Shown here: positions 22,084 to 30,789 of the stretch, in pieces | Position numbering within the stretch: position 1 is the first letter of the stretch | How the letters are laid out: every line of letters starts with the position of its first letter | Assembly (NCBI GenBank): GCA_030682575.1 | Contig: JAUXNX010000008.1 | Span: 1 to 33,056 of the forward strand | Source: Gammaproteobacteria bacterium | GTDB taxonomy: Bacteria; Pseudomonadota; Gammaproteobacteria; Pseudomonadales; Pseudohongiellaceae | DNA: 33,056 nucleotides | Reading direction: 5' to 3' | Translations under genes and position numbers: made by a program | The notes under the pieces: model-generated | The model's input: the letters and a program-made list of their open reading frames with translations, nothing else | Database searches by the model: none | What the model was told of the DNA's origin: nothing

Positions 22084-23556
22084 TTAAAGAGCCTTTTCAA
22101 TCAGACCGATCATTGCCGAGACGCGTTGCGCGACTTCCGGTTGATCCTGCCAGTTTGCAGCGAAGCGCTGCAGATCCTTGCGGAACGCCGCGAGAAAATG
22201 TCGCTTGTCATGCTCCTGCCGCATCGCATCCAGATCGAGCACCATCAGTCCACTGTCGTTGCTGATGAAATTCGTCGCCTTCATGTCGCCGTGCACGATG
22301 CCGTACTCATTCATGATTTGGAAGAGCGTGGCAAACTGTTCCAGTGCCCGGTTCCAGGCCGGCGAGTTTATAGGCTCTTTGCCCAGGAAATGCAAGGCGT
22401 CCTCGCCGGGAACATGGTCGCACAGAATATACGCTTCGCGCCGCAACATTCCCATCCGTCGTTCCAGCATCAGCAGCGGTGTCGGCGTCGCGACCCCCAG
22501 CATCTGCAACATATGGGCATTGCGCCAGCTCACCCATGCGCGACTTGGGCGCAGTGCGCGACTCATGCCATGCCAGACGCTCTTGATGTTGTAACGCTTG
22601 AGGACGTAGTGGCGCCCGGTGATCTGGACCAATGCCACAGTGGACGAATTCCCCTTCTTGAGCAGACGACCTTCCGCAATTGCGACATCGGGAGCCGCGA
22701 TGAACTCGCGCATCGCCGCCGAGTCCAATTCCCGCCGGTACACCACGAACCTGTCCCAGTGGTGGATGCAGATGTGAGCACTGGTTTCGCGATAGAGCTT
22801 GTCGAGCACTACCTTGAGCCGGGCCTGACGATTCTGGCGCAACAGTGCCGCAAACATCCCCGTGTCTGCGCTGATGTCGGCGCCTGGTCGTTGAGTGCGA
22901 TAGAACTCGTACAGCGACTGCACGCTGAGATCATTGTTCACGGGAAACTGTGCAAAGAATAGCGCCAGGTTCTGTAGAGACCGCACACTGTCTACGCCAG
23001 CACAATCCTGGCCGGATTCATGTCGCTCGACCGATGCGGCATCCAGCAGATAGAGATCGTCCCCCTTCAACAGAAAGTTGTCGAGATGGATGTCTTTCTG
23101 CAGCAGTCCCTTGCTGTGACACCGGGCAATCAGCATAACCACTTTATGCAGCAGCGCATCTCTCTCGGTGGCGTTGGAGTTCTCCCAGCGCTGCCCGACA
23201 CTGTTGCTGCTGTCGATATATTTCAGCAGCAGGACGCCAGTGCCTTCATCCACGCTTGCGCCAGTAGCAAGCAGATCGGGAGTGGCAATGCCTGCCTCCG
23301 TAATCACAGCAATACCCCGTGTCTCGCGTTCCAGATGATGTGTCCAGCGCCCGCGTGCAAAGAACAGTTTGGCAACCACAAGCTGACCGTTCCAGTTCGC
23401 CAGCGCGACAACGCGTTTTTCAGGCAGCACGCGGAACGTGCTGAGCAACTCCAGTGTCTGCGTGACCGCACTGCCATCGGCCTGCCACTGCAACACGGCA
23501 GGCAGTGGCAAGGCACGGCCGCTGGCGATCAGGGTTCTGGTGTCGAGTAGTTGCAT
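22084..23556 (-). CDS. Double-kinase-domain protein, probable LPS core kinase
   Basis: 490 aa with two kinase-like domains. In the first, Lys63 (VVAKLF), the catalytic loop KDIHLDNFLL (Asp159) and LYLLDAA (Asp172); in the second, Lys320 (YVLKRY), IVHGDMKATNF (Asp424) and MVLDLD (Asp441/Asp443). Both keep the expected catalytic residues, so both may be active. Position between waaP and the carbamoyltransferase matches the WapQ-type protein of Pseudomonas, where WaaP, WapP and WapQ act in core phosphorylation; only two kinase genes are present here, so one protein may do two steps (inference). It starts 56 bases after waaP. Confidence 0.85.
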   Translation of the reverse strand: MQLLDTRTLIASGRALPLPAVLQWQADGSAVTQTLELLSTFRVLPEKRVVALANWNGQLVVAKLFFARGRWTHHLERETRGIAVITEAGIATPDLLATGASVDEGTGVLLLKYIDSSNSVGQRWENSNATERDALLHKVVMLIARCHSKGLLQKDIHLDNFLLKGDDLYLLDAASVERHESGQDCAGVDSVRSLQNLALFFAQFPVNNDLSVQSLYEFYRTQRPGADISADTGMFAALLRQNRQARLKVVLDKLYRETSAHICIHHWDRFVVYRRELDSAAMREFIAAPDVAIAEGRLLKKGNSSTVALVQITGRHYVLKRYNIKSVWHGMSRALRPSRAWVSWRNAHMLQMLGVATPTPLLMLERRMGMLRREAYILCDHVPGEDALHFLGKEPINSPAWNRALEQFATLFQIMNEYGIVHGDMKATNFISNDSGLMVLDLDAMRQEHDKRHFLAAFRKDLQRFAANWQDQPEVAQRVSAMIGLIEKAL

Positions 23557-23590
23557 AAGGTTTGTAAAAAAAATCAGGTGTTGTGAAATT

Positions 23591-23616
23591 TCGTTCGCCA
23601 GTGCGCCGGCTCCTAC
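23591..23616 (-). repeat. REP-like hairpin at the waaP stop
   Basis: On the minus strand the sequence reads GTAGGAG, then GCCGG-CGCA-CTGGC, a short hairpin (one G-T pair) preceded by GTAG, the hallmark of many REP elements; the waaP TAG is inside the GTAG. A run of eight T follows about 17 bases later (23566-23573), so weak termination or mRNA-end trimming before the kinase gene is possible. Confidence 0.4.
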
Positions 23617-24413
23617 AAATTGATCTTTCTGTCCAGTTGCATCGCCTTGCCATGGATACGTTGCCAGAAATCGGCATCCTCCTGCAGCGCTGCGCGCAGC
23701 GATTTGCCGCTGTAGATTTTCACGAAACGCAGAAAGTCGTGACGGTTGAGTCCGACATGCAGCGCCGAAAAATACAGCCCCGCCACATCCTTGATGATCC
23801 AGCGTCTGGCCAGTTTGCGACGGATCAGCGCACGATGCAGATCGATCACAGAAAGTCTTGGCTGCGCGATTTCACCGGCAGTGAATATTTCCTGCTCATG
23901 CAGCAGAAAGTGACAAAGGTAGTAGTCACGGTGACAAACGCCATTGCTGTGCAGTGTCTTGCTGATGGTGGCGAGCTCTCTGATCAGGCGCAGCTTTATT
24001 GGCAAGGGCGGCTGCTTCTGCTGCCACGGCGCACAGTAATCCTCAAGACTGATCGTATTCTCCAGCGCTTCGGTGATGATGAAGGATTGCCGTGTGGCCG
24101 GGTTCATTCCCCTGCGCCCATAAGCAGCCGCGGTCATTGTTGCCAGCCCGAGCTGGTGCAGTCGCGCAATCGCACACCATTCGTTCTCTGCCCCCAGAAT
24201 CGGCATCTTCAGCGTCAGCAGATTCTTGATGATCTCGCCCCAGCCGACGCCGCGATGGATCTTGGCAAAATAACTTCTGCCCGCGTGCGTGAACTGCAGT
24301 GTGCGCCGACCCTTGACGTTGCGATAGACGACTCCTTCGAGAGCATCGACACGCTCGAACGGATCGCTGCCTGCCCACGCCTTTGCGAATTCTTCGCGCA
24401 GATTGACGATCAC
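23613..24413 (-). CDS. waaP: LPS core heptose(I) kinase WaaP
   Basis: 266 aa from GTG 24413, the start that overlaps the waaG stop (GTGA) and gives the family's usual length; longer in-frame starts lie inside waaG. Seen: Lys51 in YFAKIHRGVGWGEIIKNLL, AENEWCAIARLHQLGL, the catalytic loop CHRDYYLCHFLL with Asp163, and VIDLHRA with Asp191. Known: WaaP phosphorylates heptose I of the inner core and is important for outer-membrane integrity in Pseudomonas. It is translationally coupled to waaG. Confidence 0.95.
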   Translation of the reverse strand: MIVNLREEFAKAWAGSDPFERVDALEGVVYRNVKGRRTLQFTHAGRSYFAKIHRGVGWGEIIKNLLTLKMPILGAENEWCAIARLHQLGLATMTAAAYGRRGMNPATRQSFIITEALENTISLEDYCAPWQQKQPPLPIKLRLIRELATISKTLHSNGVCHRDYYLCHFLLHEQEIFTAGEIAQPRLSVIDLHRALIRRKLARRWIIKDVAGLYFSALHVGLNRHDFLRFVKIYSGKSLRAALQEDADFWQRIHGKAMQLDRKINL

Positions 24414-25555
24414 GACTTTGCCTCCCTCATGCGCCTGGCGGTGATGAGTGTCTGGATCAAGCCTGCCACCGTTGTCGGCATGCTGTACAGATCGACTGTC
24501 TGTCCGTAACGGATGCCATTGGCATGCCAGATGCTGCGTTGATCCGAAGTCAACATCTGCAACAGGCGCCGATTCAGGTCCGCCTGACTGAATGGCGATG
24601 AACACACCTCTCCGGCTCCGGCACGAGTAATGTGAAAAGCATAGCCACACGTGTCGGTGGTGAGCACGGGCAGACCCGCAATGGTAGCCTCCAGCAACAC
24701 ATAACCGGCGCTCTCGCTGTATGCTGGATGCAACAACAGATCACAACCGAACAGGAAGCGGGGGATGTCATCGCGACCTGAAAGGAATGTACAGTTGTCA
24801 GCGATACCCAGACTGTGTGCGAGGCGCTTGAACTTGTTGGGCTTGTCCTGGCCGACCAGCAGATAGCGGGTTCTGTCGCGAACACTGTCCGGCATTGCAG
24901 CGAGCGCACGCAGCGAACGATCCACGCCCTTGACCACGAACCCGGAGCCGATCTGCAGCACCGCCAGGTCGTCATCGTGCAGCCCGAATTCACTGCGGAA
25001 CTGCGCGCGAATCTCGGCCACATTCGCTGGCGGTTGTCGATCACGGCTGATGCCGGGCGGAATATCATGCAGACGCGACTCACAGCCGGGATAATGATGA
25101 GCGAACTGGCGCTTCTGCAATGGTGAGAGTAGCAGGGCGTGAGTAGTGGAGTCGGCGCCAAACACTGCCCGTTCATATTCACTGAAGTGTCGATAGCGCG
25201 GTGTGAAGCGATAGTAGAATCCCCGCTCCTTCAAGGCGCGTTCTGCAAAGCAGGGATCGGCGGCGAAGTACACATCAAGGCCGGGCATCTTGTTGAAGCC
25301 GACAACACCGTCGACCGGCTGTGACTGCAGCAATGCAGCTACCGCTGCAGCAAAGCGCCGATAGCGAACATGACTTGCCAGACCTCTCACCGGCATAATA
25401 TTGATCTGAATCCCCTCCGGCCGCTCGCCATGCCATTTCATCGTATACACCTTCACCTCATGCCCGCGAGCGGCACACTCCCTGGCCACGCGCAGAAAAT
25501 CGCGCTGCTGGCCACCGTAGGGAAAGTAGGAATAGATGAGGAACGCGAGTGTCAT
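24410..25555 (-). CDS. waaG: LPS core glycosyltransferase WaaG (GT4)
   Basis: 381 aa, ATG 25555. GT-B fold: N-terminal MTLAFLIYSYFPYGGQQRDFLRVARECAARGHEV, FNKMPGLDVYFAADPCF, then IGSGFVVKGVDRSLRALA, FLSGRDDIPRFLFGCDLLLHPAYSESAGYVLLEATIAGLPVLTT, with the donor-site ExxxxxxE (ESAGYVLLE). Known: adds the first hexose to heptose II on the cytoplasmic side. Its start overlaps the waaC stop and its stop overlaps the waaP start, each by four bases, so the three genes are translated as a chain. Confidence 0.95.
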   Translation of the reverse strand: MTLAFLIYSYFPYGGQQRDFLRVARECAARGHEVKVYTMKWHGERPEGIQINIMPVRGLASHVRYRRFAAAVAALLQSQPVDGVVGFNKMPGLDVYFAADPCFAERALKERGFYYRFTPRYRHFSEYERAVFGADSTTHALLLSPLQKRQFAHHYPGCESRLHDIPPGISRDRQPPANVAEIRAQFRSEFGLHDDDLAVLQIGSGFVVKGVDRSLRALAAMPDSVRDRTRYLLVGQDKPNKFKRLAHSLGIADNCTFLSGRDDIPRFLFGCDLLLHPAYSESAGYVLLEATIAGLPVLTTDTCGYAFHITRAGAGEVCSSPFSQADLNRRLLQMLTSDQRSIWHANGIRYGQTVDLYSMPTTVAGLIQTLITARRMREAKS

Positions 25556-26658
25556 GCGATCCGGATGCTCCTCTTGCGTTGCGCCATCACCTGTTCGAGC
25601 GCTGCCAGCGCCTGTGCAGGGGGATTGGAGCTGAAACAGGGAGGCCTCACAGTGAACTCCTTGCTGTCGCCACTGTCAGTGGTAACAGAGTCCGTAATGG
25701 CCGGGCCTTCGTAGTGGCAGGTCTTGCTCATGCACGGCGCACACGGCAAGGTGGAGGAAAGTCGGGCCTGATGTCTTCCGAATGTGCCTGCGAGGCCAGG
25801 ATTGGTCGGCCCGTAGAGCGTGAGCGTGGGTGTTGCCAGTGCCGCCGCCAGATGACCCAGTCCGGTATCCACACCAATCACACCATCGGCCAACGCAATC
25901 TGTTGCGCCATGCCGGTCAATGTCTGTCTCTCCAACACTGAAACCCCGGCGATACCATCGGCAATGGCATGAGCGCGCTTGCGTTCATTATCATTGCCCC
26001 AGGGCAATCGCACGGTGTATCCATGCGCAGTGGCAAGTCTTGCGAGTTCGCGCCAGTACGGTTCAGGCCAGTGCTTGGACTGCCAGGTGGTGCCGTGCAG
26101 GAACACCAGCATGCCGCTGTCCTGGAGATTTTCTGTCACGCCGATCCGCGCAAGATTCAGTCCGTAGTCAATGCTCTCCATGTTTGCTGGCAGCAGGGGA
26201 TAGTTCAACGCACGGGAGAACAACTCGCGAACACGCTGTACCGCATGTTCTTCCCTGGGGACAGAAATCCGCTTGTTGTAGAACAGTGTCGCCAACGGCT
26301 CCTTGACCGTGCTGTTGCTCAGGCCGATGGTCAGCCCCCGCGACAATCTGCTGATGATACCGCTCTTGATGAGACCCTGGGCGTCAATCACCAGATCGTA
26401 GTGTGTCTGCTTGAGATCCTCGTTGAACGCTGCAAATTCACCACTGCGCAGCGCGCTGAAGATGCCCTTGCGCCAACGCCGGAAGGCAACGGGAATCACA
26501 CGCTCGACCCCCGGGTGCCACGCAGGCACTTCCGCGAAACTCTCTTCTACCACCCAGTCGAACTGCAGGCGTCGGTTGGCGTTCTTTGCGTCTGTCACTG
26601 CGGGCAATGTGTGGATGATATCCCCGAGGGAAGAGACTTTTACTATGAGAACTCGCAA
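25552..26658 (-). CDS. waaC: ADP-heptose:LPS heptosyltransferase I
   Basis: 368 aa, ATG 26658 two bases after the waaF stop. GT9 family: MRVLIVKVSSLGDIIHTLPAV (acceptor-side Gly-Asp), FDWVVEESFAEVPAWHPGVERVIPV, VFLHGTTWQSKHWPEPYW, and ADGVIGVDTGLGHLAAALATPTLTLYGPTNPG, the ADP-heptose site with the VDTGLxHLAAAL signature. It attaches the first heptose to Kdo2-lipid A. Confidence 0.96.
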   Translation of the reverse strand: MRVLIVKVSSLGDIIHTLPAVTDAKNANRRLQFDWVVEESFAEVPAWHPGVERVIPVAFRRWRKGIFSALRSGEFAAFNEDLKQTHYDLVIDAQGLIKSGIISRLSRGLTIGLSNSTVKEPLATLFYNKRISVPREEHAVQRVRELFSRALNYPLLPANMESIDYGLNLARIGVTENLQDSGMLVFLHGTTWQSKHWPEPYWRELARLATAHGYTVRLPWGNDNERKRAHAIADGIAGVSVLERQTLTGMAQQIALADGVIGVDTGLGHLAAALATPTLTLYGPTNPGLAGTFGRHQARLSSTLPCAPCMSKTCHYEGPAITDSVTTDSGDSKEFTVRPPCFSSNPPAQALAALEQVMAQRKRSIRIA

Positions 26659-26660
26659 CG

Positions 26661-27782
26661 CTAGTGTCCTGCTGTTGAGATATGAATTGGTGTACCGGCG
26701 CGAGCCAGCACCTGATCCAGTGCATTGAGCGTCTGTTGCGGCGTCAGATCCACCAGACAGCGTTTGTGCTGCAACGGGCAGGTGCGCTCGAAACAGGGGC
26801 GGCAGCTGATATCGATTGCGAGCAATTGTACGTTATCTGCCAGCGGAGGGGTGAAGTCGGCCGAGGTCGATCCGTACAGGGCGACGATGGGCCGCGCCAG
26901 CGCAGCAGCAACGTGCATCAGCCCTGAGTCATTGCTGACCACCGCTTGCGCCAGCGACATCAGATCAATGGCCTGCGCCAGCGAAGTCCTGCCTGTCAGA
27001 TCGTGGCAGTGGCGATGCTGGTCTTCCGGCAGTTGGCCTTTGATGACAGTGGCGATGCTGGTGTCCTTCGCGGAACCGAGTATCCACACCTGCCAGCCAT
27101 CCTCGATCTTCTGACGACTCAGACTGGCGAAGTGCTCTGCAGGCCACTGCTTGGCATCGCCGAACTCGGCACCGGGGCAGATAACCAGCACAGGCCGACC
27201 AAGATGTAACTGCATGTCAGTGACTGCCTGAGTAACGCTCGCGGGGTCGGTAATCAGCTGTGGCCTGGGCAGCGGTTCCGGCAGCGGTGCTCCCTCAGGC
27301 AAACCGAGCGCCACAAAGCGCTGCACCATCAACGGCAGTGCCTTCGTGTCCAGTTGCCGCACATCATTGAGAAGCATGCCACGTGCCTCGCCGCGCCAAC
27401 CCGTGCGCTTCCTGCTGCGGGTGAACAGTGTGAGCAGCGCGGACTTGAAGGAGTTGGGCAGCACGATCACCTGATCGTAACGTTCCTTGCGCAAGGAATG
27501 CCCGAGCCTGTAGCGACCCGCGAGGTTGAGTTCACCGTGGGAAAACGGCAGGTCGATGGCGCGTCGCACCTGCGGCATCCTTTCCAGCAATGGGCGACTC
27601 CACACCGGGGCCAGAACATCGATGACGGCAGTGGCACCAGCGACCGCTGCTGCAGACTGCAGCGTCATGAACAACGCCTGCGCCATCACCATGTCGCCCA
27701 CCCAGGATGGCCCGACTATCAGAACCTTGCTGGTTGACGCTGTGCTATCCGGGCTTGCATTTGTCGGAATCGTGGCTGTCAT
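26661..27782 (-). CDS. waaF: ADP-heptose:LPS heptosyltransferase II
   Basis: 373 aa, ATG 27782, overlapping the glnE stop by four bases (ATGA). GT9: KVLIVGPSWVGDMVMAQALF near residue 20, VLAPVWSRPLLERMPQVRRAIDLPFSHG, LVICPGAEFGDAKQWPAEHFA, and AQAVVSNDSGLMHVAAALARPIVALYGSTSADFTPP, the SNDSGLMHVAAA donor motif of WaaF. It adds the second heptose. The ~18-residue N-terminal extension before the first strand (rich in Thr, Ser, Ala) is longer than usual; a start inside it is not excluded. Confidence 0.96.
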   Translation of the reverse strand: MTATIPTNASPDSTASTSKVLIVGPSWVGDMVMAQALFMTLQSAAAVAGATAVIDVLAPVWSRPLLERMPQVRRAIDLPFSHGELNLAGRYRLGHSLRKERYDQVIVLPNSFKSALLTLFTRSRKRTGWRGEARGMLLNDVRQLDTKALPLMVQRFVALGLPEGAPLPEPLPRPQLITDPASVTQAVTDMQLHLGRPVLVICPGAEFGDAKQWPAEHFASLSRQKIEDGWQVWILGSAKDTSIATVIKGQLPEDQHRHCHDLTGRTSLAQAIDLMSLAQAVVSNDSGLMHVAAALARPIVALYGSTSADFTPPLADNVQLLAIDISCRPCFERTCPLQHKRCLVDLTPQQTLNALDQVLARAGTPIHISTAGH

Positions 27783-30754
27783 GAAAACACGGCTTCCCAG
27801 ATACCGCTCACCGCTTTCTGATGCGCGTCCAGTTCGTCGCGGCCATCCGTCACCTCGTGGCAGGCAACATCATGCTGTGCCAGCGCAAAGTGATGCAGGG
27901 CGGAGCGCAGTCCCAGGTAGGCATCGGTGAGTTGCCGGAACTGGTCACTGGTGAGCAGTCCTGCGTCGCGTGCGGCTTCCAGAATGCGGACATTGTCCGG
28001 ATAGGTGAGTAGTGCCGCATTGTCGGCGCCATGGGCCAGCACCAGATACTGGACAATGAATTCGATATCGACAATGCCGCCACGTCCCTGCTTGATGACG
28101 AACGAAAGTTTGTCGCGCTCACTCGCGGGCTTCTTCGCAAACTCATCGCGCATGCGCTGCCGCATCGCCACGACATCGTCCTTCAGTTTCTGCGCATCCC
28201 GGCGAGTGCCCAGTATCATCGCACGCTGTTTGTCGAACCCGTCCTGCAGTGCCTTGCTGCCTGCCACGGCGCGGGCTCGCACCAGCGCCTGATGCTCCCA
28301 GGTCCAGGCTTCGTCACGCTGATAGGAGGCAAACGCTTCCATCGAACTGACCAGCAGACCAGACTCCCCCGAAGGACGCAGACGCATGTCCACCTCGTAG
28401 AGCTTGCCCGACATCGTGTAAGTGCCGAGCATCATGATGATCCGCTGTGCCAGTCGCGTGTAGAACTCGCGACTGTTGATGCTGCGCTGCCCCTCAACCA
28501 CCACCGTGTCGGTGTCCAGCGCACCGCTGTGCAGGAACACCAGATCGAGATCAGAAATATAACTGAGCTCGATGCCGCCGAGTTTGCCGTAACCGATCAC
28601 CACAAAATCCATTTCGCCGTGCGCGCCTTCGGTGTTGACCGGATAGCCATGCTTGCGTACCAGGAAGTTCCAGCATAACCCCAGCACCTGCTCCAGCACG
28701 GCTTCGGCGGTGAATGTCAGATAGTCGCTCACCTTCATGACAGTCAATCTGCCGGTGATCTGCGCGGCAGCCACCTGCAGCGTGTGGGACTGTTTGAAGT
28801 AGCGCAGAGTTTCCATCTGCTCTTCGAAGTTATCGGGATCAATGCGCAGAATCTGCTGGGCGAGCTCCTCCTGCAGCACGGCCTTGACCGGAGGTTCATC
28901 GATGCCGCCGAGCAGCTCATCCAGCAGCACCGGATGCTTGCTCAGAAACTCCGTCACGAACAGGCTCGCGGTGCAGAGATGAATCACTTGCTGCAACGCC
29001 GCCGGATTTTCCAGCAATAGAACCACGTAAGCCGTGCGACGACTCACTGCGCTGATCAGTGTCAGCACACGCGCGAAACCAAGACTGGGTTGTTCTGACT
29101 GTGCGACAGCATGCAGCAGGACTGGCATGAATTTGTCGATGCGCTGACGGCTTTCTCCCTGCAGCGTCACAAATGTTCTGTCCTTGCGGAAATCGTCGAT
29201 CAGCGCCGCTGTTTGTGCGGGCTCTTCGAACCCATGTCGGCCCAGAAATTCACTGGCATGCGTCGCCGTCATTTCCTGTCGCCATAAAGACCCCCAATCG
29301 CTTTCTTCAGGCAATGGTCCGGCAGGCTGATCCTCATCCTCTGCCTTGATCACTGCGGTGAAATGCTGACGCACCACTCTGCGATGCTGGTCCAGTTGCT
29401 CGATCAACTCTTCCCAACTGGCAAGATTCATGGCCAGTGCTACGCGTTGCCGCTCGATGTCATTGGTCACCAGCATCTGCGTCTGCTTGTTGGCCAGACC
29501 CTGCAGCTTGTGCTCCAGCCTGCGCAGAAAGTCATAGGCATCACGCAACTCGTCTATCGTCCAGTCGGGCAGATAGTCGTTCTCGGCCAGCACCCTCATG
29601 GCCTTGTACAGAGATGGCTCCTGCAGACGCAGATCTCGACCACCATGCACCAGTTGCAGCGCCTGCACGATGAACTCCACTTCGCGAATGCCACCTGGCC
29701 CCAGCTTGATGTCCTGACTCAATCCCTTGCGGCGCACCTGCTTGTTGATCTGCATCTTCATGCTGCGCAGCGCCTCGAAGGCAGAGAAGTCGAGATAGCG
29801 GCGATAGATGAAAGGCCGCAGACGTTTGAGCAATTCCTTACCCGCCACCTGATCTCCAGCCACGATGCGTGCCTTGATGAGCGCATAACGCTCCCAATCG
29901 CGCCCCTGGTTCTGATAGTAATTTTCCATGGCGTCGAAGCTGCACACGAGAGCCCCTTCGCTGCCGTAAGGACGCAGGCGCATGTCAACGCGGAACACGA
30001 AACCATCGCTGGTGACAGTGTCGAGCACGTCGATGAGGCGCTGCCCCAGGCGCGTGAAGAACTGTTGATTCGTAAGTGGCTCGCCGGTTATCGGCTTCGT
30101 ATCGCCTGCATCAGGGTAAGCGAAAATCAGATCGATGTCGGAAGAGAGATTGAGTTCATGTGCGCCGAGCTTGCCCATGCCCATAATGACGAGACGCTGA
30201 CTGCTCTTATTGCTGCCAGCACTGAAAGGCTCGCCCCATTTCTTCACGCTCCAGGCGTGCAGAATATTGAGACTGTTATCGAGTGCGGCGTCGGCAAGGC
30301 CGGAAATATCCGCGCAGATTTCTGCCACTCCCGCCTTGTCGCAAACATCGCGCCAGATGATGCGCAACATCTGCCGCTGGTGATAGGTACGCAGCCGTTG
30401 TTTGAGTTGTGCATCCTGCTCGGACTCGGAAACCGTGTCGAGAATCTGCAGCCGCGCTGCAAGTTCGGCAGCAAAGTCATGCTTGTCATGTCGCTCCAGC
30501 TCGCCACTGCGCTTGAGGTCAACGACCATCTCCGGCTGCGTGATGCAGAGGTTGGCTGCGTAGTCACTGGCAACCCAGACGCGACACATTTCACTGGCGA
30601 ACGCGCCATCATTGGTTGCCAGTTCACTCAGCTTTTCCATGTTGCTTTGCGTGTGAACACTTTCTGTCTGGGCATTTTCTCTTTCAAGAAGTCTTTCCCA
30701 ATAAAGTTCCACAATGGACTTTACTGCGGACGGTAGATTCTTTGTCTCCAACAT
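27779..30754 (-). CDS. glnE: Bifunctional glutamine synthetase adenylyltransferase/deadenylase
   Basis: 991 aa (E. coli 946). Two nucleotidyltransferase domains each carry the GxGKLGxxELxxxSDxDLxF signature: GMGKLGAHELNLSSDIDLIF at about 192-211 (adenylyl-removing) and GYGKLGGIELSYISDLDLVF near residue 710 (adenylylating). REVEFIVQALQLVHGG and VDIEFIVQYLVLAHGAD are the matching second motifs. It sets glutamine synthetase activity in response to PII. It is followed without gap by waaF, so nitrogen control and core LPS genes share a transcript. Confidence 0.97.
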   Translation of the reverse strand: MLETKNLPSAVKSIVELYWERLLERENAQTESVHTQSNMEKLSELATNDGAFASEMCRVWVASDYAANLCITQPEMVVDLKRSGELERHDKHDFAAELAARLQILDTVSESEQDAQLKQRLRTYHQRQMLRIIWRDVCDKAGVAEICADISGLADAALDNSLNILHAWSVKKWGEPFSAGSNKSSQRLVIMGMGKLGAHELNLSSDIDLIFAYPDAGDTKPITGEPLTNQQFFTRLGQRLIDVLDTVTSDGFVFRVDMRLRPYGSEGALVCSFDAMENYYQNQGRDWERYALIKARIVAGDQVAGKELLKRLRPFIYRRYLDFSAFEALRSMKMQINKQVRRKGLSQDIKLGPGGIREVEFIVQALQLVHGGRDLRLQEPSLYKAMRVLAENDYLPDWTIDELRDAYDFLRRLEHKLQGLANKQTQMLVTNDIERQRVALAMNLASWEELIEQLDQHRRVVRQHFTAVIKAEDEDQPAGPLPEESDWGSLWRQEMTATHASEFLGRHGFEEPAQTAALIDDFRKDRTFVTLQGESRQRIDKFMPVLLHAVAQSEQPSLGFARVLTLISAVSRRTAYVVLLLENPAALQQVIHLCTASLFVTEFLSKHPVLLDELLGGIDEPPVKAVLQEELAQQILRIDPDNFEEQMETLRYFKQSHTLQVAAAQITGRLTVMKVSDYLTFTAEAVLEQVLGLCWNFLVRKHGYPVNTEGAHGEMDFVVIGYGKLGGIELSYISDLDLVFLHSGALDTDTVVVEGQRSINSREFYTRLAQRIIMMLGTYTMSGKLYEVDMRLRPSGESGLLVSSMEAFASYQRDEAWTWEHQALVRARAVAGSKALQDGFDKQRAMILGTRRDAQKLKDDVVAMRQRMRDEFAKKPASERDKLSFVIKQGRGGIVDIEFIVQYLVLAHGADNAALLTYPDNVRILEAARDAGLLTSDQFRQLTDAYLGLRSALHHFALAQHDVACHEVTDGRDELDAHQKAVSGIWEAVFS

Positions 30755-30789
30755 AAATTCCTGCTTGGTAGCTCTGCGGTGACGCGTCG

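Noticed and set aside
29363-30736. Long plus-strand open frame (457 codons) opposite glnE
   Set aside because: It is the antisense frame of a full-length, motif-complete glnE; its protein is His/Leu/Gln-rich with no domain.
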